A stretch of DNA of 64,000 bases from Variovorax soli NBRC 106424 (GCF_001591385.1 NZ_BCUU01000010.1:1-64000); one strand, 5' to 3'. Shown: positions 30,926-40,368, counted from the stretch's first letter. Notes: generated by a model not told the origin, from the sequence alone. Program-made: numbers and translations.

Positions 30926-32413
30926 ATGAGCCTTCTTGCCGACGAAGCCCGGGCAGCCCGCCTGGGCCTGCGCTGGAAACCCGGTTTCCACACGCTGGGC
31001 CCCGCCTTCTACACCGAACTGCGTCCTCGCCCTCTGCCCGACCCGTACTGGGTAGGGCGCAGCCCGTCGGTCGCCCGCGACCTGGGCATGGGCGCCGGGC
31101 AACTGGACACGCCTGAGGCCCTCGAAGCCTTCACAGGCAACCTGCTCATCGAAGGCAGCCAGCCGCTGGCCACCGTGTACAGCGGCCACCAGTTCGGCGT
31201 GTGGGCCGGCCAGCTCGGCGACGGCCGGGCCATCCTGCTGGGCGAGACCGACACGGGCCTGGAAGTGCAGCTCAAGGGCAGCGGCCTCACGCCCTATTCA
31301 CGCATGGGCGACGGGCGGGCCGTGCTGCGATCGAGCATCCGCGAATTCCTGTGCAGCGAAGCCATGCATGCGCTGGGCATTCCGACCACGCGCGCCTTGT
31401 GCGTCACGGGCTCCGACGCGCCGGTGCGGCGCGAAGAAATCGAAACCGCCGCCGTGGTCACCCGGGTGGCACCCAGCTTCATCCGCTTCGGCCATTTCGA
31501 GCATTTCGCGGCCAACGAGCGCGTGGCCGAACTGCGCCAACTGGCCGACTACGTGATCGACCGCTATTACCCGGCCTGCCGCGAGAGCCAGCGCTTTGGC
31601 GGCAACCCTTATGCCAACCTGCTGGAGGCCGTGAGCGAGCGCACCGCCCGGCTGCTGGCGCAGTGGCAGGCGGTGGGCTTCTGCCATGGGGTGATGAACA
31701 CCGACAACATGAGCATCCTGGGCCTGACCATCGACTACGGGCCCTTCCAGTTTCTGGACGGCTTCGATCCGCGCCACATCTGCAACCACAGCGACACGGC
31801 CGGCCGCTACGCCTACAACCAGCAGCCCAACGTGGCTTACTGGAACCTGTTCTGCCTGGCGCAGGCGCTGCTGCCGCTCATCGAAGACCAGCAGGTGGCC
31901 GTGGCGGCACTGGAGTCGTACAAGACGGTGTTCCCGGCCGAGTTCGAATCGCGCATGCGCGCCAAGCTGGGCCTGGCCGAAGCGGCCGACGGCGACCGCG
32001 AGCTGGTGAACGACCTGCTGCGCGCGCTGGCCGCCGAAAAGGTGGACTGGACCATCTTCTGGCGCCGCCTGTCGCAGCACGTGGCCGGCGACGGCCAGCA
32101 GGCCGTGCGCGACCTGTTCATCGACCGAGCCGCCATCGATGCCTGGCTGCCGGCCTACACCGAGCGCCGCGGCCAGCAGTCCGTGGGCGACGCCGAGGCC
32201 GCAGCGGCCATGCTGCGCGCCAACCCCAAGTTCGTGCTGCGCAACCACCTCGGGCAACTGGCCATCGACCAGGCCCGCCAGAAGGACTTTTCGGGCGTCG
32301 CCCGCTTGCAAGCGCTGCTCGAGGCGCCATTTGAAGAACACCCCGGCCATGAAGACATGGCCGGATTCCCCCCCGATTGGGCCTCCTCCATCGAAATCAG
32401 CTGCTCGTCATGA
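30926..32413 (+). CDS. selO: Protein adenylyltransferase SelO (YdiU)
   Basis: A 495-residue pseudokinase that transfers AMP from ATP to Ser, Thr or Tyr of target proteins, reported for E. coli SelO in redox homeostasis. Visible motifs are [19 protein letters not shown] (glycine loop), [38 protein letters not shown] (catalytic loop) and [14 protein letters not shown] (metal-binding). The C-terminus ends ISCSS, with Cys where eukaryotic SelO has selenocysteine. The stop overlaps the msrB start by 4 bp, tying it to methionine sulfoxide repair. Confidence 0.95.
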   Translation: MSLLADEARAARLGLRWKPGFHTLGPAFYTELRPRPLPDPYWVGRSPSVARDLGMGAGQLDTPEALEAFTGNLLIEGSQPLATVYSGHQFGVWAGQLGDGRAILLGETDTGLEVQLKGSGLTPYSRMGDGRAVLRSSIREFLCSEAMHALGIPTTRALCVTGSDAPVRREEIETAAVVTRVAPSFIRFGHFEHFAANERVAELRQLADYVIDRYYPACRESQRFGGNPYANLLEAVSERTARLLAQWQAVGFCHGVMNTDNMSILGLTIDYGPFQFLDGFDPRHICNHSDTAGRYAYNQQPNVAYWNLFCLAQALLPLIEDQQVAVAALESYKTVFPAEFESRMRAKLGLAEAADGDRELVNDLLRALAAEKVDWTIFWRRLSQHVAGDGQQAVRDLFIDRAAIDAWLPAYTERRGQQSVGDAEAAAAMLRANPKFVLRNHLGQLAIDQARQKDFSGVARLQALLEAPFEEHPGHEDMAGFPPDWASSIEISCSS

Positions 32414-32823
32414 CCTACCCCGTTCAAAAGACCGACGCCGAATGGAAGGCGCTGCTCGCCGAAAAAGGCGCCGAGCGCCCGGCCTTCGAAGTCACCCGCC
32501 ACGCCGCCACCGAACGCCCCTTCACCGGCAAGTACGAAACCCACTGGGAAGACGGCAGCTACCATTGCATCTGCTGCGGCGCCAAGCTGTTCGACTCGGC
32601 GACCAAGTTCGACGCCGGCTGCGGCTGGCCCAGCTTCTCGCAGGAGGCGGTGCCCGGCGCCATCAAGAACGTGGTCGACCGCTCGCACGGCATGGTGCGC
32701 ACCGAGAACCTGTGCGCCAACTGCGGCGCGCACCTGGGCCACGTCTTTCCGGACGGCCCCACCGACACCGGCCTGCGCTACTGCATGAATTCGGCTTCCC
32801 TGGATTTCAAGCCCCAGGAATGA
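32410..32823 (+). CDS. msrB: Peptide-methionine (R)-S-oxide reductase MsrB
   Basis: A 137-residue MsrB that reduces the R-epimer of methionine sulfoxide in proteins, recycled by thioredoxin. Two CxxC zinc pairs are seen (HCICCG and CANCGAH), and the catalytic Cys is in RYCMNSASL near residue 127. The ATG at 32410 overlaps the selO stop (ATGA); an 11-codon longer frame exists inside selO but is less likely. No signal peptide, so cytosolic. Confidence 0.95.
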   Translation: MTYPVQKTDAEWKALLAEKGAERPAFEVTRHAATERPFTGKYETHWEDGSYHCICCGAKLFDSATKFDAGCGWPSFSQEAVPGAIKNVVDRSHGMVRTENLCANCGAHLGHVFPDGPTDTGLRYCMNSASLDFKPQE

Positions 32824-32851
32824 CACTGCCCCGCCCTCGCCTCTTCTTCAC

Positions 32852-33391
32852 ATGAAACTGCTGCTCGACTTCCTGCCCATCCTGCTGTTCTTCGGCGCCT
32901 TCAAGCTCTATGGCATCTATGTGGCCACCGGTGTGCTGATGGCGGCCACCGCCGTGCAGATGGCCTGGGTGTACTTCAAGGAGGGCAAGCTCGAGCCCAT
33001 GCAGAAGGCCACGCTGGCGCTCATCCTGGTGTTCGGCACGCTCACGCTGGTGCTGCACGACGACCGCTTCATCAAGTGGAAGCCCACGGTGCTGTACGCG
33101 GCCATGGGCATCGGGCTGGCCGTGGCCTACTGGGGCACGAAGAAGAATTTCCTGAAGATGCTGCTGGGCACCCAGCTGGCCTTGCCCGAGCACATCTGGT
33201 CGCGGCTGAACATCGCCTGGATCGTCTACTGCCTGTTCATGTCGGCCATCAACGGCTGGGTGGCGGCCTTCTACAGCACCGACGCCTGGGTCAACTTCAA
33301 GCTGTGGGGCTACGTGTTCCCGATTGCCTTCCTGGTGGCGCAGGGCCTGTACATTGCGCCGCACATCAAGTCCGACGAGCCGCAGGCATGA
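32852..33391 (+). CDS. yciB: YciB/IspZ-type intracellular septation protein
   Basis: A 179-residue inner-membrane protein with about five hydrophobic helices. It begins [23 protein letters not shown], the family signature, and has [13 protein letters not shown] sequence ([17 protein letters not shown]) near the end. The protein is linked to cell division and envelope integrity in enterobacteria. It is 28 bp after msrB, and its stop overlaps the bolA start by 4 bp. Confidence 0.95.
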   Translation: MKLLLDFLPILLFFGAFKLYGIYVATGVLMAATAVQMAWVYFKEGKLEPMQKATLALILVFGTLTLVLHDDRFIKWKPTVLYAAMGIGLAVAYWGTKKNFLKMLLGTQLALPEHIWSRLNIAWIVYCLFMSAINGWVAAFYSTDAWVNFKLWGYVFPIAFLVAQGLYIAPHIKSDEPQA

Positions 33392-33663
33392 GCATGCTGC
33401 ACGCCCCTCCCACCGCGGCCGCGCTGCAGGCCCGCCTGGCCGAAGCGCTGCAGCCCACGCAGCTCGAAGTGATCGACGAAAGCGCCGCGCATACGGGCCA
33501 CGCCGGGGCCAACGCCGAGGGCTACGGCACCCATTTCCGGGTGCGTATTTCCTCGCCTTTGTTCAAGGGCAAGAGCCGCGTGGCGCAACATCGGCTTGTG
33601 TATGATGCATTGCACGATTTCGTGGCCCGGGGCCTTCATGCGCTTGCCATCGAAGTGCTCTGA
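33388..33663 (+). CDS. bolA: BolA family protein
   Basis: A 91-residue BolA-like protein. The core contains [23 protein letters not shown], then VYDAL and HALAIEVL, typical of the class II KH-like fold. BolA proteins pair with monothiol glutaredoxins in [2Fe-2S] cluster handling and also bind DNA. The start at 33388 overlaps the yciB stop (ATGA); the open frame extends upstream only as a shadow of yciB. Confidence 0.93.
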   Translation: MSMLHAPPTAAALQARLAEALQPTQLEVIDESAAHTGHAGANAEGYGTHFRVRISSPLFKGKSRVAQHRLVYDALHDFVARGLHALAIEVL

Positions 33664-33684
33664 CAACTACCTCCCTTGCTTTCC

Positions 33685-34470
33685 ATGAAAAAACAACTCT
33701 TGCACGCCGCAGTGGCAGCAACGCTGCTGGGCGCCGTTTCCATGGCTGCCCATGCGCAGAACATCGCCGTCGTCAACGGACAGCCGGTGCCCAAGGCGCG
33801 CGTGGACATGCTGGCCCAGCAGCTGGCCGCTGCCGGCCGCCCCGTCACCGCCGAGATGGAGCCGCAGCTCAAGGAAGAGATCATCTCGCGCGAAGTCTTC
33901 ATGCAAGAGGCGCGCAAGCAAGGCCTGGATGCCACCGACGACTACAAGGCCCAGCTCGACCTGGCCCGCCAGGCGATCCTGATCCGCCAGCTGTTCACCA
34001 ACTACACCAAGACCCACCCGGTGACCGACGCCGAAGTGCAGGCCGAATACGACAAGTTCGTGGCGGCCAACGCCGGCAAGGAATACAAGGCCCGCCACAT
34101 CCTGGTCGAGAGCGAAGACCAGGCCAAGAAGATCATTGCGGACATCAAGAAGGGCGCCAAGTTCGAGGACATCGCCAAGAAGCAGAGCAAGGACCCGGGT
34201 TCTGGCGCCAACGGCGGCGACCTCGACTGGGCCAACCCGAGCAGCTTCGTGCCCGAGTTCTCCGAAGCCATGATCAAGCTGAACAAGGGCGAAATGACCC
34301 AGACGCCGGTCAAGTCGCAGTTCGGCTGGCACATCATCCGCGTGGACGACGTCCGCCAGGCGCAGCTGCCCAAGCTGGAAGAAGTCAAGCCGCAGATCGT
34401 GCAGCAGCTGTCTCAGCAGCGGCTGCAGAAGTACCAGGAAGACCTGCGCGCGAAGGCGAAGGTCGAGTAA
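33685..34470 (+). CDS. Periplasmic parvulin-type peptidyl-prolyl isomerase
   Basis: A 261-residue secreted PPIase of the PpiC/PrsA/SurA type. The signal peptide of about 24 residues ends MAAHAQ. An N-terminal chaperone-like helical part (about 25-120) is followed by a parvulin domain (about 130-220) with ARHILVESEDQAKKI, GGDLDWANPSSFVPEFSEAM and SQFGWHIIRVDD. It helps fold exported proteins by Pro cis-trans isomerisation. The start at 33685 is chosen over one 3 codons upstream. A strong terminator follows at 34508, so this is the end of the selO-to-PPIase unit. Confidence 0.92.
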   Translation: MKKQLLHAAVAATLLGAVSMAAHAQNIAVVNGQPVPKARVDMLAQQLAAAGRPVTAEMEPQLKEEIISREVFMQEARKQGLDATDDYKAQLDLARQAILIRQLFTNYTKTHPVTDAEVQAEYDKFVAANAGKEYKARHILVESEDQAKKIIADIKKGAKFEDIAKKQSKDPGSGANGGDLDWANPSSFVPEFSEAMIKLNKGEMTQTPVKSQFGWHIIRVDDVRQAQLPKLEEVKPQIVQQLSQQRLQKYQEDLRAKAKVE

Positions 34471-34507
34471 GGCTCGCAGCTGTCTCGGCCGCTTTGGCGG
34501 CCAAGAA

Positions 34508-34546
34508 AAAACCCTCCTCGGCCATCGGGCCCGGAGGGTTTTCTTT
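34508..34546 (+). terminator. Rho-independent terminator after the PPIase gene
   Basis: Stem AAAACCCTCC (34508-34517) / GGAGGGTTTT (34533-34542) with a GC-rich loop, followed by TTCTTTT. It ends the plus-strand unit and may also serve the convergent DUF5666 gene, since the upstream arm is A-rich. Confidence 0.85.
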
Positions 34547-34581
34547 TGCCTGCGGCGTGCGCGGGCGGCGGCCCAAGCGAC

Positions 34582-35970
34582 CTATTCGTAGGTGAGATCG
34601 GTCACCTGCAACACGCCCTTGATGATCTTCGTGCCCTGCACGCGGACCTTCTGGCCCTCCTTCAATTCCCCCGTGCCGCTGACAGAGGAATTGGCGAGGG
34701 CCGCGCTGACGTCGACCTGCTGCACGCCCGACGAGCCGCGCACCCGCATGATGTTCGAGCCCGATACGTAGTTCTCGATCGTGCCGTGCAGGTCGTAGTA
34801 GGTCGTCAACGCCCCGCCGCCGGGAATGTGGCGGATCTTGATGCTGCTCGCCTCCAGCACGCCTGACGAGGGCGACAGCACGCCGATGGCGACCACCTTG
34901 ACGTCGTTGCCCAGGTTGCTTTCCTGGCCGCCGGTCACTGGGGCGGCCGAACCGTCGACCGCCACACCCATCAGCTTGAACGAGCCCTTGGACGCAAAGT
35001 CGGTGATCACGCCCTCGATCTGCACCCGAGCGTCCTTCACGGTGGGCAAGGCGTACCACCCCTCGAGCGCAGTGGCTTGCAGGCGCCCGCCGGAAGGCGC
35101 CTGCGCAGCTTCTACGCGGACGATGCGGCCATCCGCCAGGCCATCGGACGGCAAGGCGGTGAGTTGCTTGTAGTCGACGACCAGCGTGCCCAACTGGAAA
35201 GTGCTGCTGACGAGGTCGAGCCCGCTGATCATGCCGGTGACAAGCGTCGTTGCGCCGGTGATGTCCTGGGTCTGCACGCGCGTGGCACGCAACAGCCCTG
35301 GCGCGACGGGCAGCGCCCAGACCTGAACTTGGGTGCCCATGGTCAGGGCGGTTAGGCCGGTCAGGTCGGCCCAGACGGTTTCATCGTCCACGCTCAGGTT
35401 GTTGCCCAGGAGCTGGAACGTGCCGTTCGTGGCATCGATGGCCTCGACCGCCCCGCGCAGCTGCGCCAAGGACTTGAGCTTGAGCGCCGTGCCCGTGGAC
35501 GTGGCCGCATCGACCGGCCCCGTGACCGCCACCGTCACGCCGAGCTGCCAGCCCGCCGTATCGCGCAAGTCAACCATGGCCGGGTCGGTGTGGTCGATGT
35601 CGTAGCGAATGCCGCCGACGATGATGCTGCCCATGCCGTCGACGCTGCCGACGCTGGTGCCGGCATTGGCCGAACTCACGCCCGTGCCGCCCGAGCCCAC
35701 CCCGGAGCCGTCGTCCGTGCCGTTGCCCGCGGTCGACGTGGAGCCGTCGCCGCCACCCGTGCCCGCGGAACCGCCGCTCGTGCCCGCAGATGTGCCGTCG
35801 CCCCCCGTGCTGTTGTCGCCCCCGCTCGAGCCGCCCAGCGTGATGCCGTCGCCCGTGAACGAGCCGGACACGCTGCCGCTGCCGACCTCCGAGCCGCCGC
35901 CGCAGGAAAGTAGAAATGCCAGCATGAGCGAGCCCAGGCCCGCCCGCAGGAGCTTGTGTTTGCGGATCAT
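34582..35970 (-). CDS. DUF5666 repeat lipoprotein with Gly/Ser/Thr-rich linker
   Basis: A 462-residue lipoprotein of unknown function. The signal ends with lipobox LLSC (Cys23). Residues 24-107 are almost only Gly, Ser, Thr, Asp and Ala, a probable flexible linker. The rest holds about four beta-rich repeats resembling DUF5666: from GAVEAIDATNGTFQLLG, from GMISGLDLVSSTFQLG, from GVITDFASKGSFKLMG, and from GTIENYVSGSNIMRVRG. Each has an OB-fold-like pattern with a Val/Lys-rich edge (KVRVQGTKI). It is translationally coupled to the DUF6502 gene upstream (4-bp overlap). Function unknown; a cell-surface binding role is a guess. Confidence 0.8.
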   Translation of the reverse strand: MIRKHKLLRAGLGSLMLAFLLSCGGGSEVGSGSVSGSFTGDGITLGGSSGGDNSTGGDGTSAGTSGGSAGTGGGDGSTSTAGNGTDDGSGVGSGGTGVSSANAGTSVGSVDGMGSIIVGGIRYDIDHTDPAMVDLRDTAGWQLGVTVAVTGPVDAATSTGTALKLKSLAQLRGAVEAIDATNGTFQLLGNNLSVDDETVWADLTGLTALTMGTQVQVWALPVAPGLLRATRVQTQDITGATTLVTGMISGLDLVSSTFQLGTLVVDYKQLTALPSDGLADGRIVRVEAAQAPSGGRLQATALEGWYALPTVKDARVQIEGVITDFASKGSFKLMGVAVDGSAAPVTGGQESNLGNDVKVVAIGVLSPSSGVLEASSIKIRHIPGGGALTTYYDLHGTIENYVSGSNIMRVRGSSGVQQVDVSAALANSSVSGTGELKEGQKVRVQGTKIIKGVLQVTDLTYE

Positions 35971-36791
35971 GAGGATCGGTTCTCCCTCTCACCCGTGTCT
36001 TGCCGGGTGTCTTCGAAATAGGTGTAGATGCCCACGCGGATGCGGCCGCCGGCGCTGCCGTCGGCGGCCTCGACGGCGCGGGTCATTTGGTCGGTCAGTT
36101 CGTGATGCAGGGCGGTCCAGCGCTGGCGCACCAGCGCCTGGATGGCTTCGCAATCTTCCACGGACAGGCCCTTGGCGTAGACAGCACGCTCCAGCATCGG
36201 TGCGCGCTCGCCTTCCACATTGGAGGTGGCGGCCAGCAGGTGGTCGCGGGCGTTGTCGCCCATGAAGGCCAGCATCGTCTGCAAGTCGCCTTGGGGCACG
36301 AAGCCGTCGGCGAGCAGCTCGGCATGGCCCTGGCTTTCCTGCACCAGGCGCAGGCGCAGCAGTTCGTCCAGGATGGAGCGGTGGTGCCAGTTGCCGCGGC
36401 CCGCCTCCCGCGCCAGCTTCTCGAAACTGGGCTGATCGCCCTCGGCCACGATGGGCAGCCGGCGCATGGCCGGCTCGCGCACCATCATCTGCATCCACAG
36501 GGTGAAGGTCTTGGAGGCGCTGGACGATTCGGTCGTCTGCAGCGCATCCGGCTCGGTCCGCACCAGGCTGGTAACCGCCTTGCGGTTCAGGCCGGTGGTC
36601 ACCGACAGCTGGCTCAGGTTGGGCTTGGCAACGCCCTGCTCCTTCCACAGGCGCTCAGCTTCTTCCAGCATCAGCTGGCGCAGCAACTCGTCGAACTGCG
36701 CATAGCGCAGCCCCTTCAAAAGAGCCAGGCGCACCACGGGCCGCAGGATGCGTGCACAAGCGGATTGGACCCAGGCGATCTGTTGTTGCAT
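35967..36791 (-). CDS. DUF6502 family protein, probable DNA-binding regulator
   Basis: A 274-residue protein I assign to DUF6502 from its pattern; function is not established. Residues about 55-80 (PNLSQLSVTTGLNRKAVTSLV) look like a helix-turn-helix, supporting a regulatory role. The C-terminal half is helical and ends in a polar tail. No membrane segments. It overlaps the DUF5666 lipoprotein start by 4 bp and is divergent from the pilin cluster. Direct repeats lie 19-54 bp upstream of its start codon. Confidence 0.75.
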   Translation of the reverse strand: MQQQIAWVQSACARILRPVVRLALLKGLRYAQFDELLRQLMLEEAERLWKEQGVAKPNLSQLSVTTGLNRKAVTSLVRTEPDALQTTESSSASKTFTLWMQMMVREPAMRRLPIVAEGDQPSFEKLAREAGRGNWHHRSILDELLRLRLVQESQGHAELLADGFVPQGDLQTMLAFMGDNARDHLLAATSNVEGERAPMLERAVYAKGLSVEDCEAIQALVRQRWTALHHELTDQMTRAVEAADGSAGGRIRVGIYTYFEDTRQDTGERENRSS

Positions 36792-36809
36792 GGTTGATTG
36801 AATGGCGCC

Positions 36810-36845
36810 GACTCAGGTTTGGGTAACTGACTCAAAGGTTTGTGT
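36810..36845. promoter_or_regulatory. Direct repeats GACTCA/GGTTTG upstream of the DUF6502 gene
   Basis: GACTCA occurs at 36810-36815 and 36829-36834 (19 bp apart), each followed by GGTTTG (36816-36821 and 36837-36842, 21 bp apart). An inverted copy, TGAGTC, lies at 36922-36927, nearer the pilE-like gene. The layout fits a regulator site in the divergent promoter; DUF6502 is the obvious candidate. Confidence 0.4.
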
Positions 36846-37005
36846 CTGGCGATTCACCCTATCCCGCCCATGTAACCGTTCGTCCTCAAAAACCAACCGG
36901 TCATCGGATTTTCCCCACAACTGAGTCCCTGACGCTGGGGGATTTTCACACGAAACACATTTAGACACATACACTCGCAAATGTGAAATTGGCACATTAA
37001 CCAGG

Positions 37006-37431
37006 ATGAAAGTGGACGCAATGGTCAAGCAGCGACGGCGCAACGGGTTCACGTTGATCGAATTGATGATCACGGTTGCGGTTGTGGCGATCCTGGCCGC
37101 CATTGCTTATCCGTCCTACACCTCGTACATCCGCAAGGGAAAGCGGGCGACCGCGCAGGCGGCATTGATGGATCTGGCGAGCAAGGAGCAGACTTACCTT
37201 CTTGACCGGCGCGTGTACACCACCGTGCAAACGGACCTCGGCTTCTCGATTCCCGCTGAAATCCAGACCGCTTACACAATCACCGTCGAGTGCCAACCGG
37301 CAGACTGCTCCGGCTTCAAGGCAAAGGCCACGCCGGCGGGAGGCCAGGACGTGTCGGGCGAACAGATGCTGACGATCGACAACACCGGCGCCAAGACTCC
37401 GGCAAACATGTCGGGCTATTGGGGCAAGTGA
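37006..37431 (+). CDS. pilE: PilE-like type IV pilin
   Basis: A 141-residue type IV pilin-like protein. The leader of about 14 residues (MKVDAMVKQRRRNG) is cut by PilD before F15, and the N-terminal helix is FTLIELMITVAVVAILAAIAYPSY, with Glu at mature position 5. A Cys pair (VECQPADCSGF) likely forms the D-loop disulfide. In most minor-pilin clusters pilE is the last gene, but here it is first. An ATG at residue 6 is an alternative start. The promoter region upstream is the 214-bp divergent gap. Confidence 0.92.
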   Translation: MKVDAMVKQRRRNGFTLIELMITVAVVAILAAIAYPSYTSYIRKGKRATAQAALMDLASKEQTYLLDRRVYTTVQTDLGFSIPAEIQTAYTITVECQPADCSGFKAKATPAGGQDVSGEQMLTIDNTGAKTPANMSGYWGK

Positions 37432-37435
37432 CGCG

Positions 37436-37966
37436 ATGCGGCAACTGAAAGCCTTCATCCAGTCTCCGTACCCGACAGGAGGCGCTCGCCAAAGTGGATT
37501 CACCGCGATCGAGCTGATGACGGTCGTGCTGATCGTCGCCATCCTGGCGGTGCTGGCAGCACCAGGATTCCAGAAGCTGATCGCGACCCAGCGCATCAAG
37601 TCCGTCGCCTCGGCGCTCAATGAATCGCTGTGGGTTGCGCGCAGCGAGGCGCTCAAGCGCAATGACAAGGTGTCGTTCAACTTCGCGAATTCGGGAAGTG
37701 ACTCCGCCGTCGCAGACTGGAAGATCACCCAAAGCAGCGACGGCTCAGGCACTGCAATCGTTCAGCAAATGGGCTCGCCCGCTGTGGTCTCCACCACTTC
37801 GACGGGCGGCGATGTGCTGTTCACCTTCAACTCCTCCGGCCGGCTGACTTCTGGCGCCCCTTCCTGGATAGAGCTCGGCGTCCCGTCTACCGACGTCAAG
37901 CGTCGGGTCTGCATATATGTCAGCGGCCGAGCGGTCACCCAACCGGCATCAACATCATGTTCTTAG
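37436..37966 (+). CDS. fimT: FimT/GspH-type minor pseudopilin
   Basis: A 176-residue pseudopilin: leader up to RQSG, then FTAIELMTVVLIVAILAVLAAPGF with Glu at mature position 5. A GspH-type C-terminal domain follows (WVARSEALKRNDKV). FimT proteins are minor pilus components and have been linked to DNA binding in natural transformation. It is 4 bp after pilE and overlaps pilV by 10 bp. Confidence 0.9.
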   Translation: MRQLKAFIQSPYPTGGARQSGFTAIELMTVVLIVAILAVLAAPGFQKLIATQRIKSVASALNESLWVARSEALKRNDKVSFNFANSGSDSAVADWKITQSSDGSGTAIVQQMGSPAVVSTTSTGGDVLFTFNSSGRLTSGAPSWIELGVPSTDVKRRVCIYVSGRAVTQPASTSCS

Positions 37967-38616
37967 TCGCACTTCGACGACGGCGAGCGCGAGCCTCTGC
38001 CGTGCATGGCTTCACCTTGATCGAGGTACTGGTGACGATCGTCATCATGCTTCTGGGCATTCTTGGTGTGATCGGCATGCAGGCCCGGTCGGCCCTTATG
38101 GAATTCGAGTCTTATCAGCGTGGCGAAGCGCTTTCGCTGATCCGTGAAATGCAAGGCCGCTTGACCGACTCGCGGACCAATCTGGACGGCTACCTCAATG
38201 CCGGGGTCAGCTCGACCAATGGCAGCATTTACGTGGGTTCGGGAACGGGTGCCAAGGACTTCAGCACTGCCTCCGCCTGTGTCGCCGGAGCGGGCGCTGC
38301 CCTGGCGGAAGCGCAATTTGCAATGTGCCAGTGGGCGCAAGCGCTGCAAGGCGCAGCGTCGCTGGAGGGCACTTCGAAGGTCGGCGCCATGATCGGCGCC
38401 CGCGGTTGCCTGATCCGGGTCGAGCCGCCCGAGAACAACGCGCTGGCAGACATCTACATCACGATCGTGTGGCAGGGCAAATCACCGGGCGCGGAGCCTG
38501 ACCCTGACTCTCCCGCGGGCAAGAAGTTCTGCGCCAACGATGTCGATTTCGGCAGCGGACTTCGCCGCGGCATGACGGTCCGTGTGCTCGTGCCTGACCT
38601 GGCCAAGAAAACGTGA
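37957..38616 (+). CDS. pilV: PilV-type minor pilin
   Basis: A 219-residue minor pilin. Leader ARASAVHG, then FTLIEVLVTIVIMLLGILGVIGMQ with Glu at mature position 5, matching PilV. It belongs to the pilus-priming complex with PilW, PilX and PilY1. Four Cys residues in the distal part (SACVAG, AMCQWA, RGCLIR, KFCAND) may form disulfides. The start overlaps fimT by 10 bp, and the stop overlaps the pilW GTG start. Confidence 0.92.
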   Translation: MFLVALRRRRARASAVHGFTLIEVLVTIVIMLLGILGVIGMQARSALMEFESYQRGEALSLIREMQGRLTDSRTNLDGYLNAGVSSTNGSIYVGSGTGAKDFSTASACVAGAGAALAEAQFAMCQWAQALQGAASLEGTSKVGAMIGARGCLIRVEPPENNALADIYITIVWQGKSPGAEPDPDSPAGKKFCANDVDFGSGLRRGMTVRVLVPDLAKKT

Positions 38617-39710
38617 GCACCCAAATGAGCCGCCGCCCCCTCGCGTCGATTTCCCATGCCCCTTGCCGCAGTCAACAAGGTCTGACGCTCATCGAATTGA
38701 TGGTCGCGCTCGTCATCGGTCTGTTGATCGTGGCGGCGGTAAGCCTTCTTTTTGCCGGCAGCAGCCGATCGCGCCAACAGCTCGAATCGACCGCCGAAGT
38801 GAGCGAGAACGGGCGCTATGCCATCGATGTGCTGAGCCGTGAATTGGCGCAAACGGGCTTCTACGGCTCGCTTGTCGCCCCCATCGCGGCCACGACCAAG
38901 ATCCCAACCGATATGACGGTTGCGGCCGCCATGTGCCTGACCGGCGCCGCAAATATTGCGACCTGGCAAGACTCGCTGAGCTACTACGCTCTGGGACTCG
39001 GCAGCGCGGCTGGCGCAAACATCGACGCCAATCCTTCTTGCCTCACGACACGCAAGGCCGGCACTGACGCGATCTTTGTGCAAAGAGCGAGCACTTGTGC
39101 CGTCGGCGATGCGGATTGCCCCGCCGAATCGGCCACAAACGCCTACCTTCAGGTCTCGGAATGCGGCACCGAATACAGCGCGACGCCGATCGTGCTCGGG
39201 CAAGGAAGCAACAGGAGTCCTTCCGCTCCACCTCCCGATCCATTCAAGCTTCAGACCAAGAAGTGTGACGGCACCCGGGCGCCACTGCGCCAGATCGTTC
39301 GACGCATCTACTTCATCAGCGCGGCGAACATGTTGAGCTATCAGGACATCCCGCTCAGCGGTGCATTACCGGACCCTGTCGTTTTGGCAGAGAACATCGA
39401 GCAGATGCAGTTCGAGTACGCCTTCGACACCAGCACGCCTGCAGACGGAACACCCGACATATTCGCAGCTGTGCCAAATCCGGCGCCGGCACCAGCGCCC
39501 AACACGGATTGGACGCAAGTCGTCGGTGTACGCGTCTGGCTGCTGTCCCGCTCCACCGACTCGAGCACCACCACCGGCAACGCCGCGGACTTTGTTCTTG
39601 GCGCCGATACCACCGTTCACTTCGATGCCAATTCCGCCGGCAATCCGAAGCGGCGTGTCTACAGCACCTATATCTCGTTCGTCACCCCGAAGGCGCGGCG
39701 CGAATCATGA
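38613..39710 (+). CDS. pilW: PilW-type minor pilin
   Basis: A 365-residue protein with leader ending SQQG, then LTLIELMVALVIGLLIVAAVSLLF and Glu at mature position 5. The large distal domain contains RQIVRRIYFISAAN and ENIEQMQFEYAFD, typical of PilW. The frame begins with GTG at 38613 overlapping the pilV stop (GTGA); an ATG at 38625 is an alternative. It forms the tip complex with PilV, PilX and PilY1. Confidence 0.92.
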   Translation: MSTQMSRRPLASISHAPCRSQQGLTLIELMVALVIGLLIVAAVSLLFAGSSRSRQQLESTAEVSENGRYAIDVLSRELAQTGFYGSLVAPIAATTKIPTDMTVAAAMCLTGAANIATWQDSLSYYALGLGSAAGANIDANPSCLTTRKAGTDAIFVQRASTCAVGDADCPAESATNAYLQVSECGTEYSATPIVLGQGSNRSPSAPPPDPFKLQTKKCDGTRAPLRQIVRRIYFISAANMLSYQDIPLSGALPDPVVLAENIEQMQFEYAFDTSTPADGTPDIFAAVPNPAPAPAPNTDWTQVVGVRVWLLSRSTDSSTTTGNAADFVLGADTTVHFDANSAGNPKRRVYSTYISFVTPKARRES

Positions 39711-40342
39711 TGATGAAAGAAGTCCCTCACGCGCGCAGCACACAGTCCGGCGCGGTGCTGCTGATCGGCATGGTGATGCTGCTGATGGTCAGCCTCATCG
39801 CGGCCAGCGTTATCCGGCTGTCCACGCACCACACGCAAGTGGTCAACAACGAGCAGTTGCGTACCGAGGCCGTTGCGGCGGCCAACTATGCGCTCGACAC
39901 GGTGTTGAACCAGCCTCGCACGAATTGGGACCCATACAAGACCGCCACTGGCGCGGCGGTCAACGTCAATCTGGGCACGGTCAAGGCTGACGACAGTACG
40001 GCGGGTTCGACGAACGGCACGATGAGCGTCACAGTTGAAAAGCTTACCTGCAAACGTGCCCGCGTGATCAAGAACGCGGAACTCATCAAGAAGAATGCGG
40101 ACGATGTCACCTACGTGGGCGAATCGGACGCAGCCTGCTTCGGTGGTGGCGGCGGCGGCGGTCCAACGATCGTCGATGTGGCAAAGGTGGGATCGCCCAA
40201 CGACGACTCGCTGTGCGCGACCGTTCTCTATGACATGCAGGCCAAGGCCAACGACGCGAAGCTGCTGAATGCGGCACCGGTCGTTCAGCAGGGTGTCGAG
40301 GTTCGCACGGACATTACAACTCTCGGCAGCGACTGCCCCTGA
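39707..40342 (+). CDS. pilX: PilX-type minor pilin
   Basis: A 211-residue PilX family protein. Leader MMMKEVPHARSTQSG is followed by AVLLIGMVMLLMVSLIAASVIRLS, a hydrophobic helix without the mature Glu5, as is common in PilX. A polyglycine run of seven (ACFGGGGGGGPT, about 145-156) occurs mid-protein. The ATG at 39707 overlaps the pilW stop (ATGA). Located 26 bp before pilY1, with which it would act at the pilus tip. Confidence 0.9.
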   Translation: MMMKEVPHARSTQSGAVLLIGMVMLLMVSLIAASVIRLSTHHTQVVNNEQLRTEAVAAANYALDTVLNQPRTNWDPYKTATGAAVNVNLGTVKADDSTAGSTNGTMSVTVEKLTCKRARVIKNAELIKKNADDVTYVGESDAACFGGGGGGGPTIVDVAKVGSPNDDSLCATVLYDMQAKANDAKLLNAAPVVQQGVEVRTDITTLGSDCP

Positions 40343-40368
40343 ACGCGACTCAGCCAGAAAGAACACCA

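Noticed and set aside
36950..37005. Possible sigma-54 site (TTGGCACATTAACC) upstream of the pilE-like gene
   Set aside because: The GG element is partly present, but the GC element at the right spacing (TTGC) is missing.
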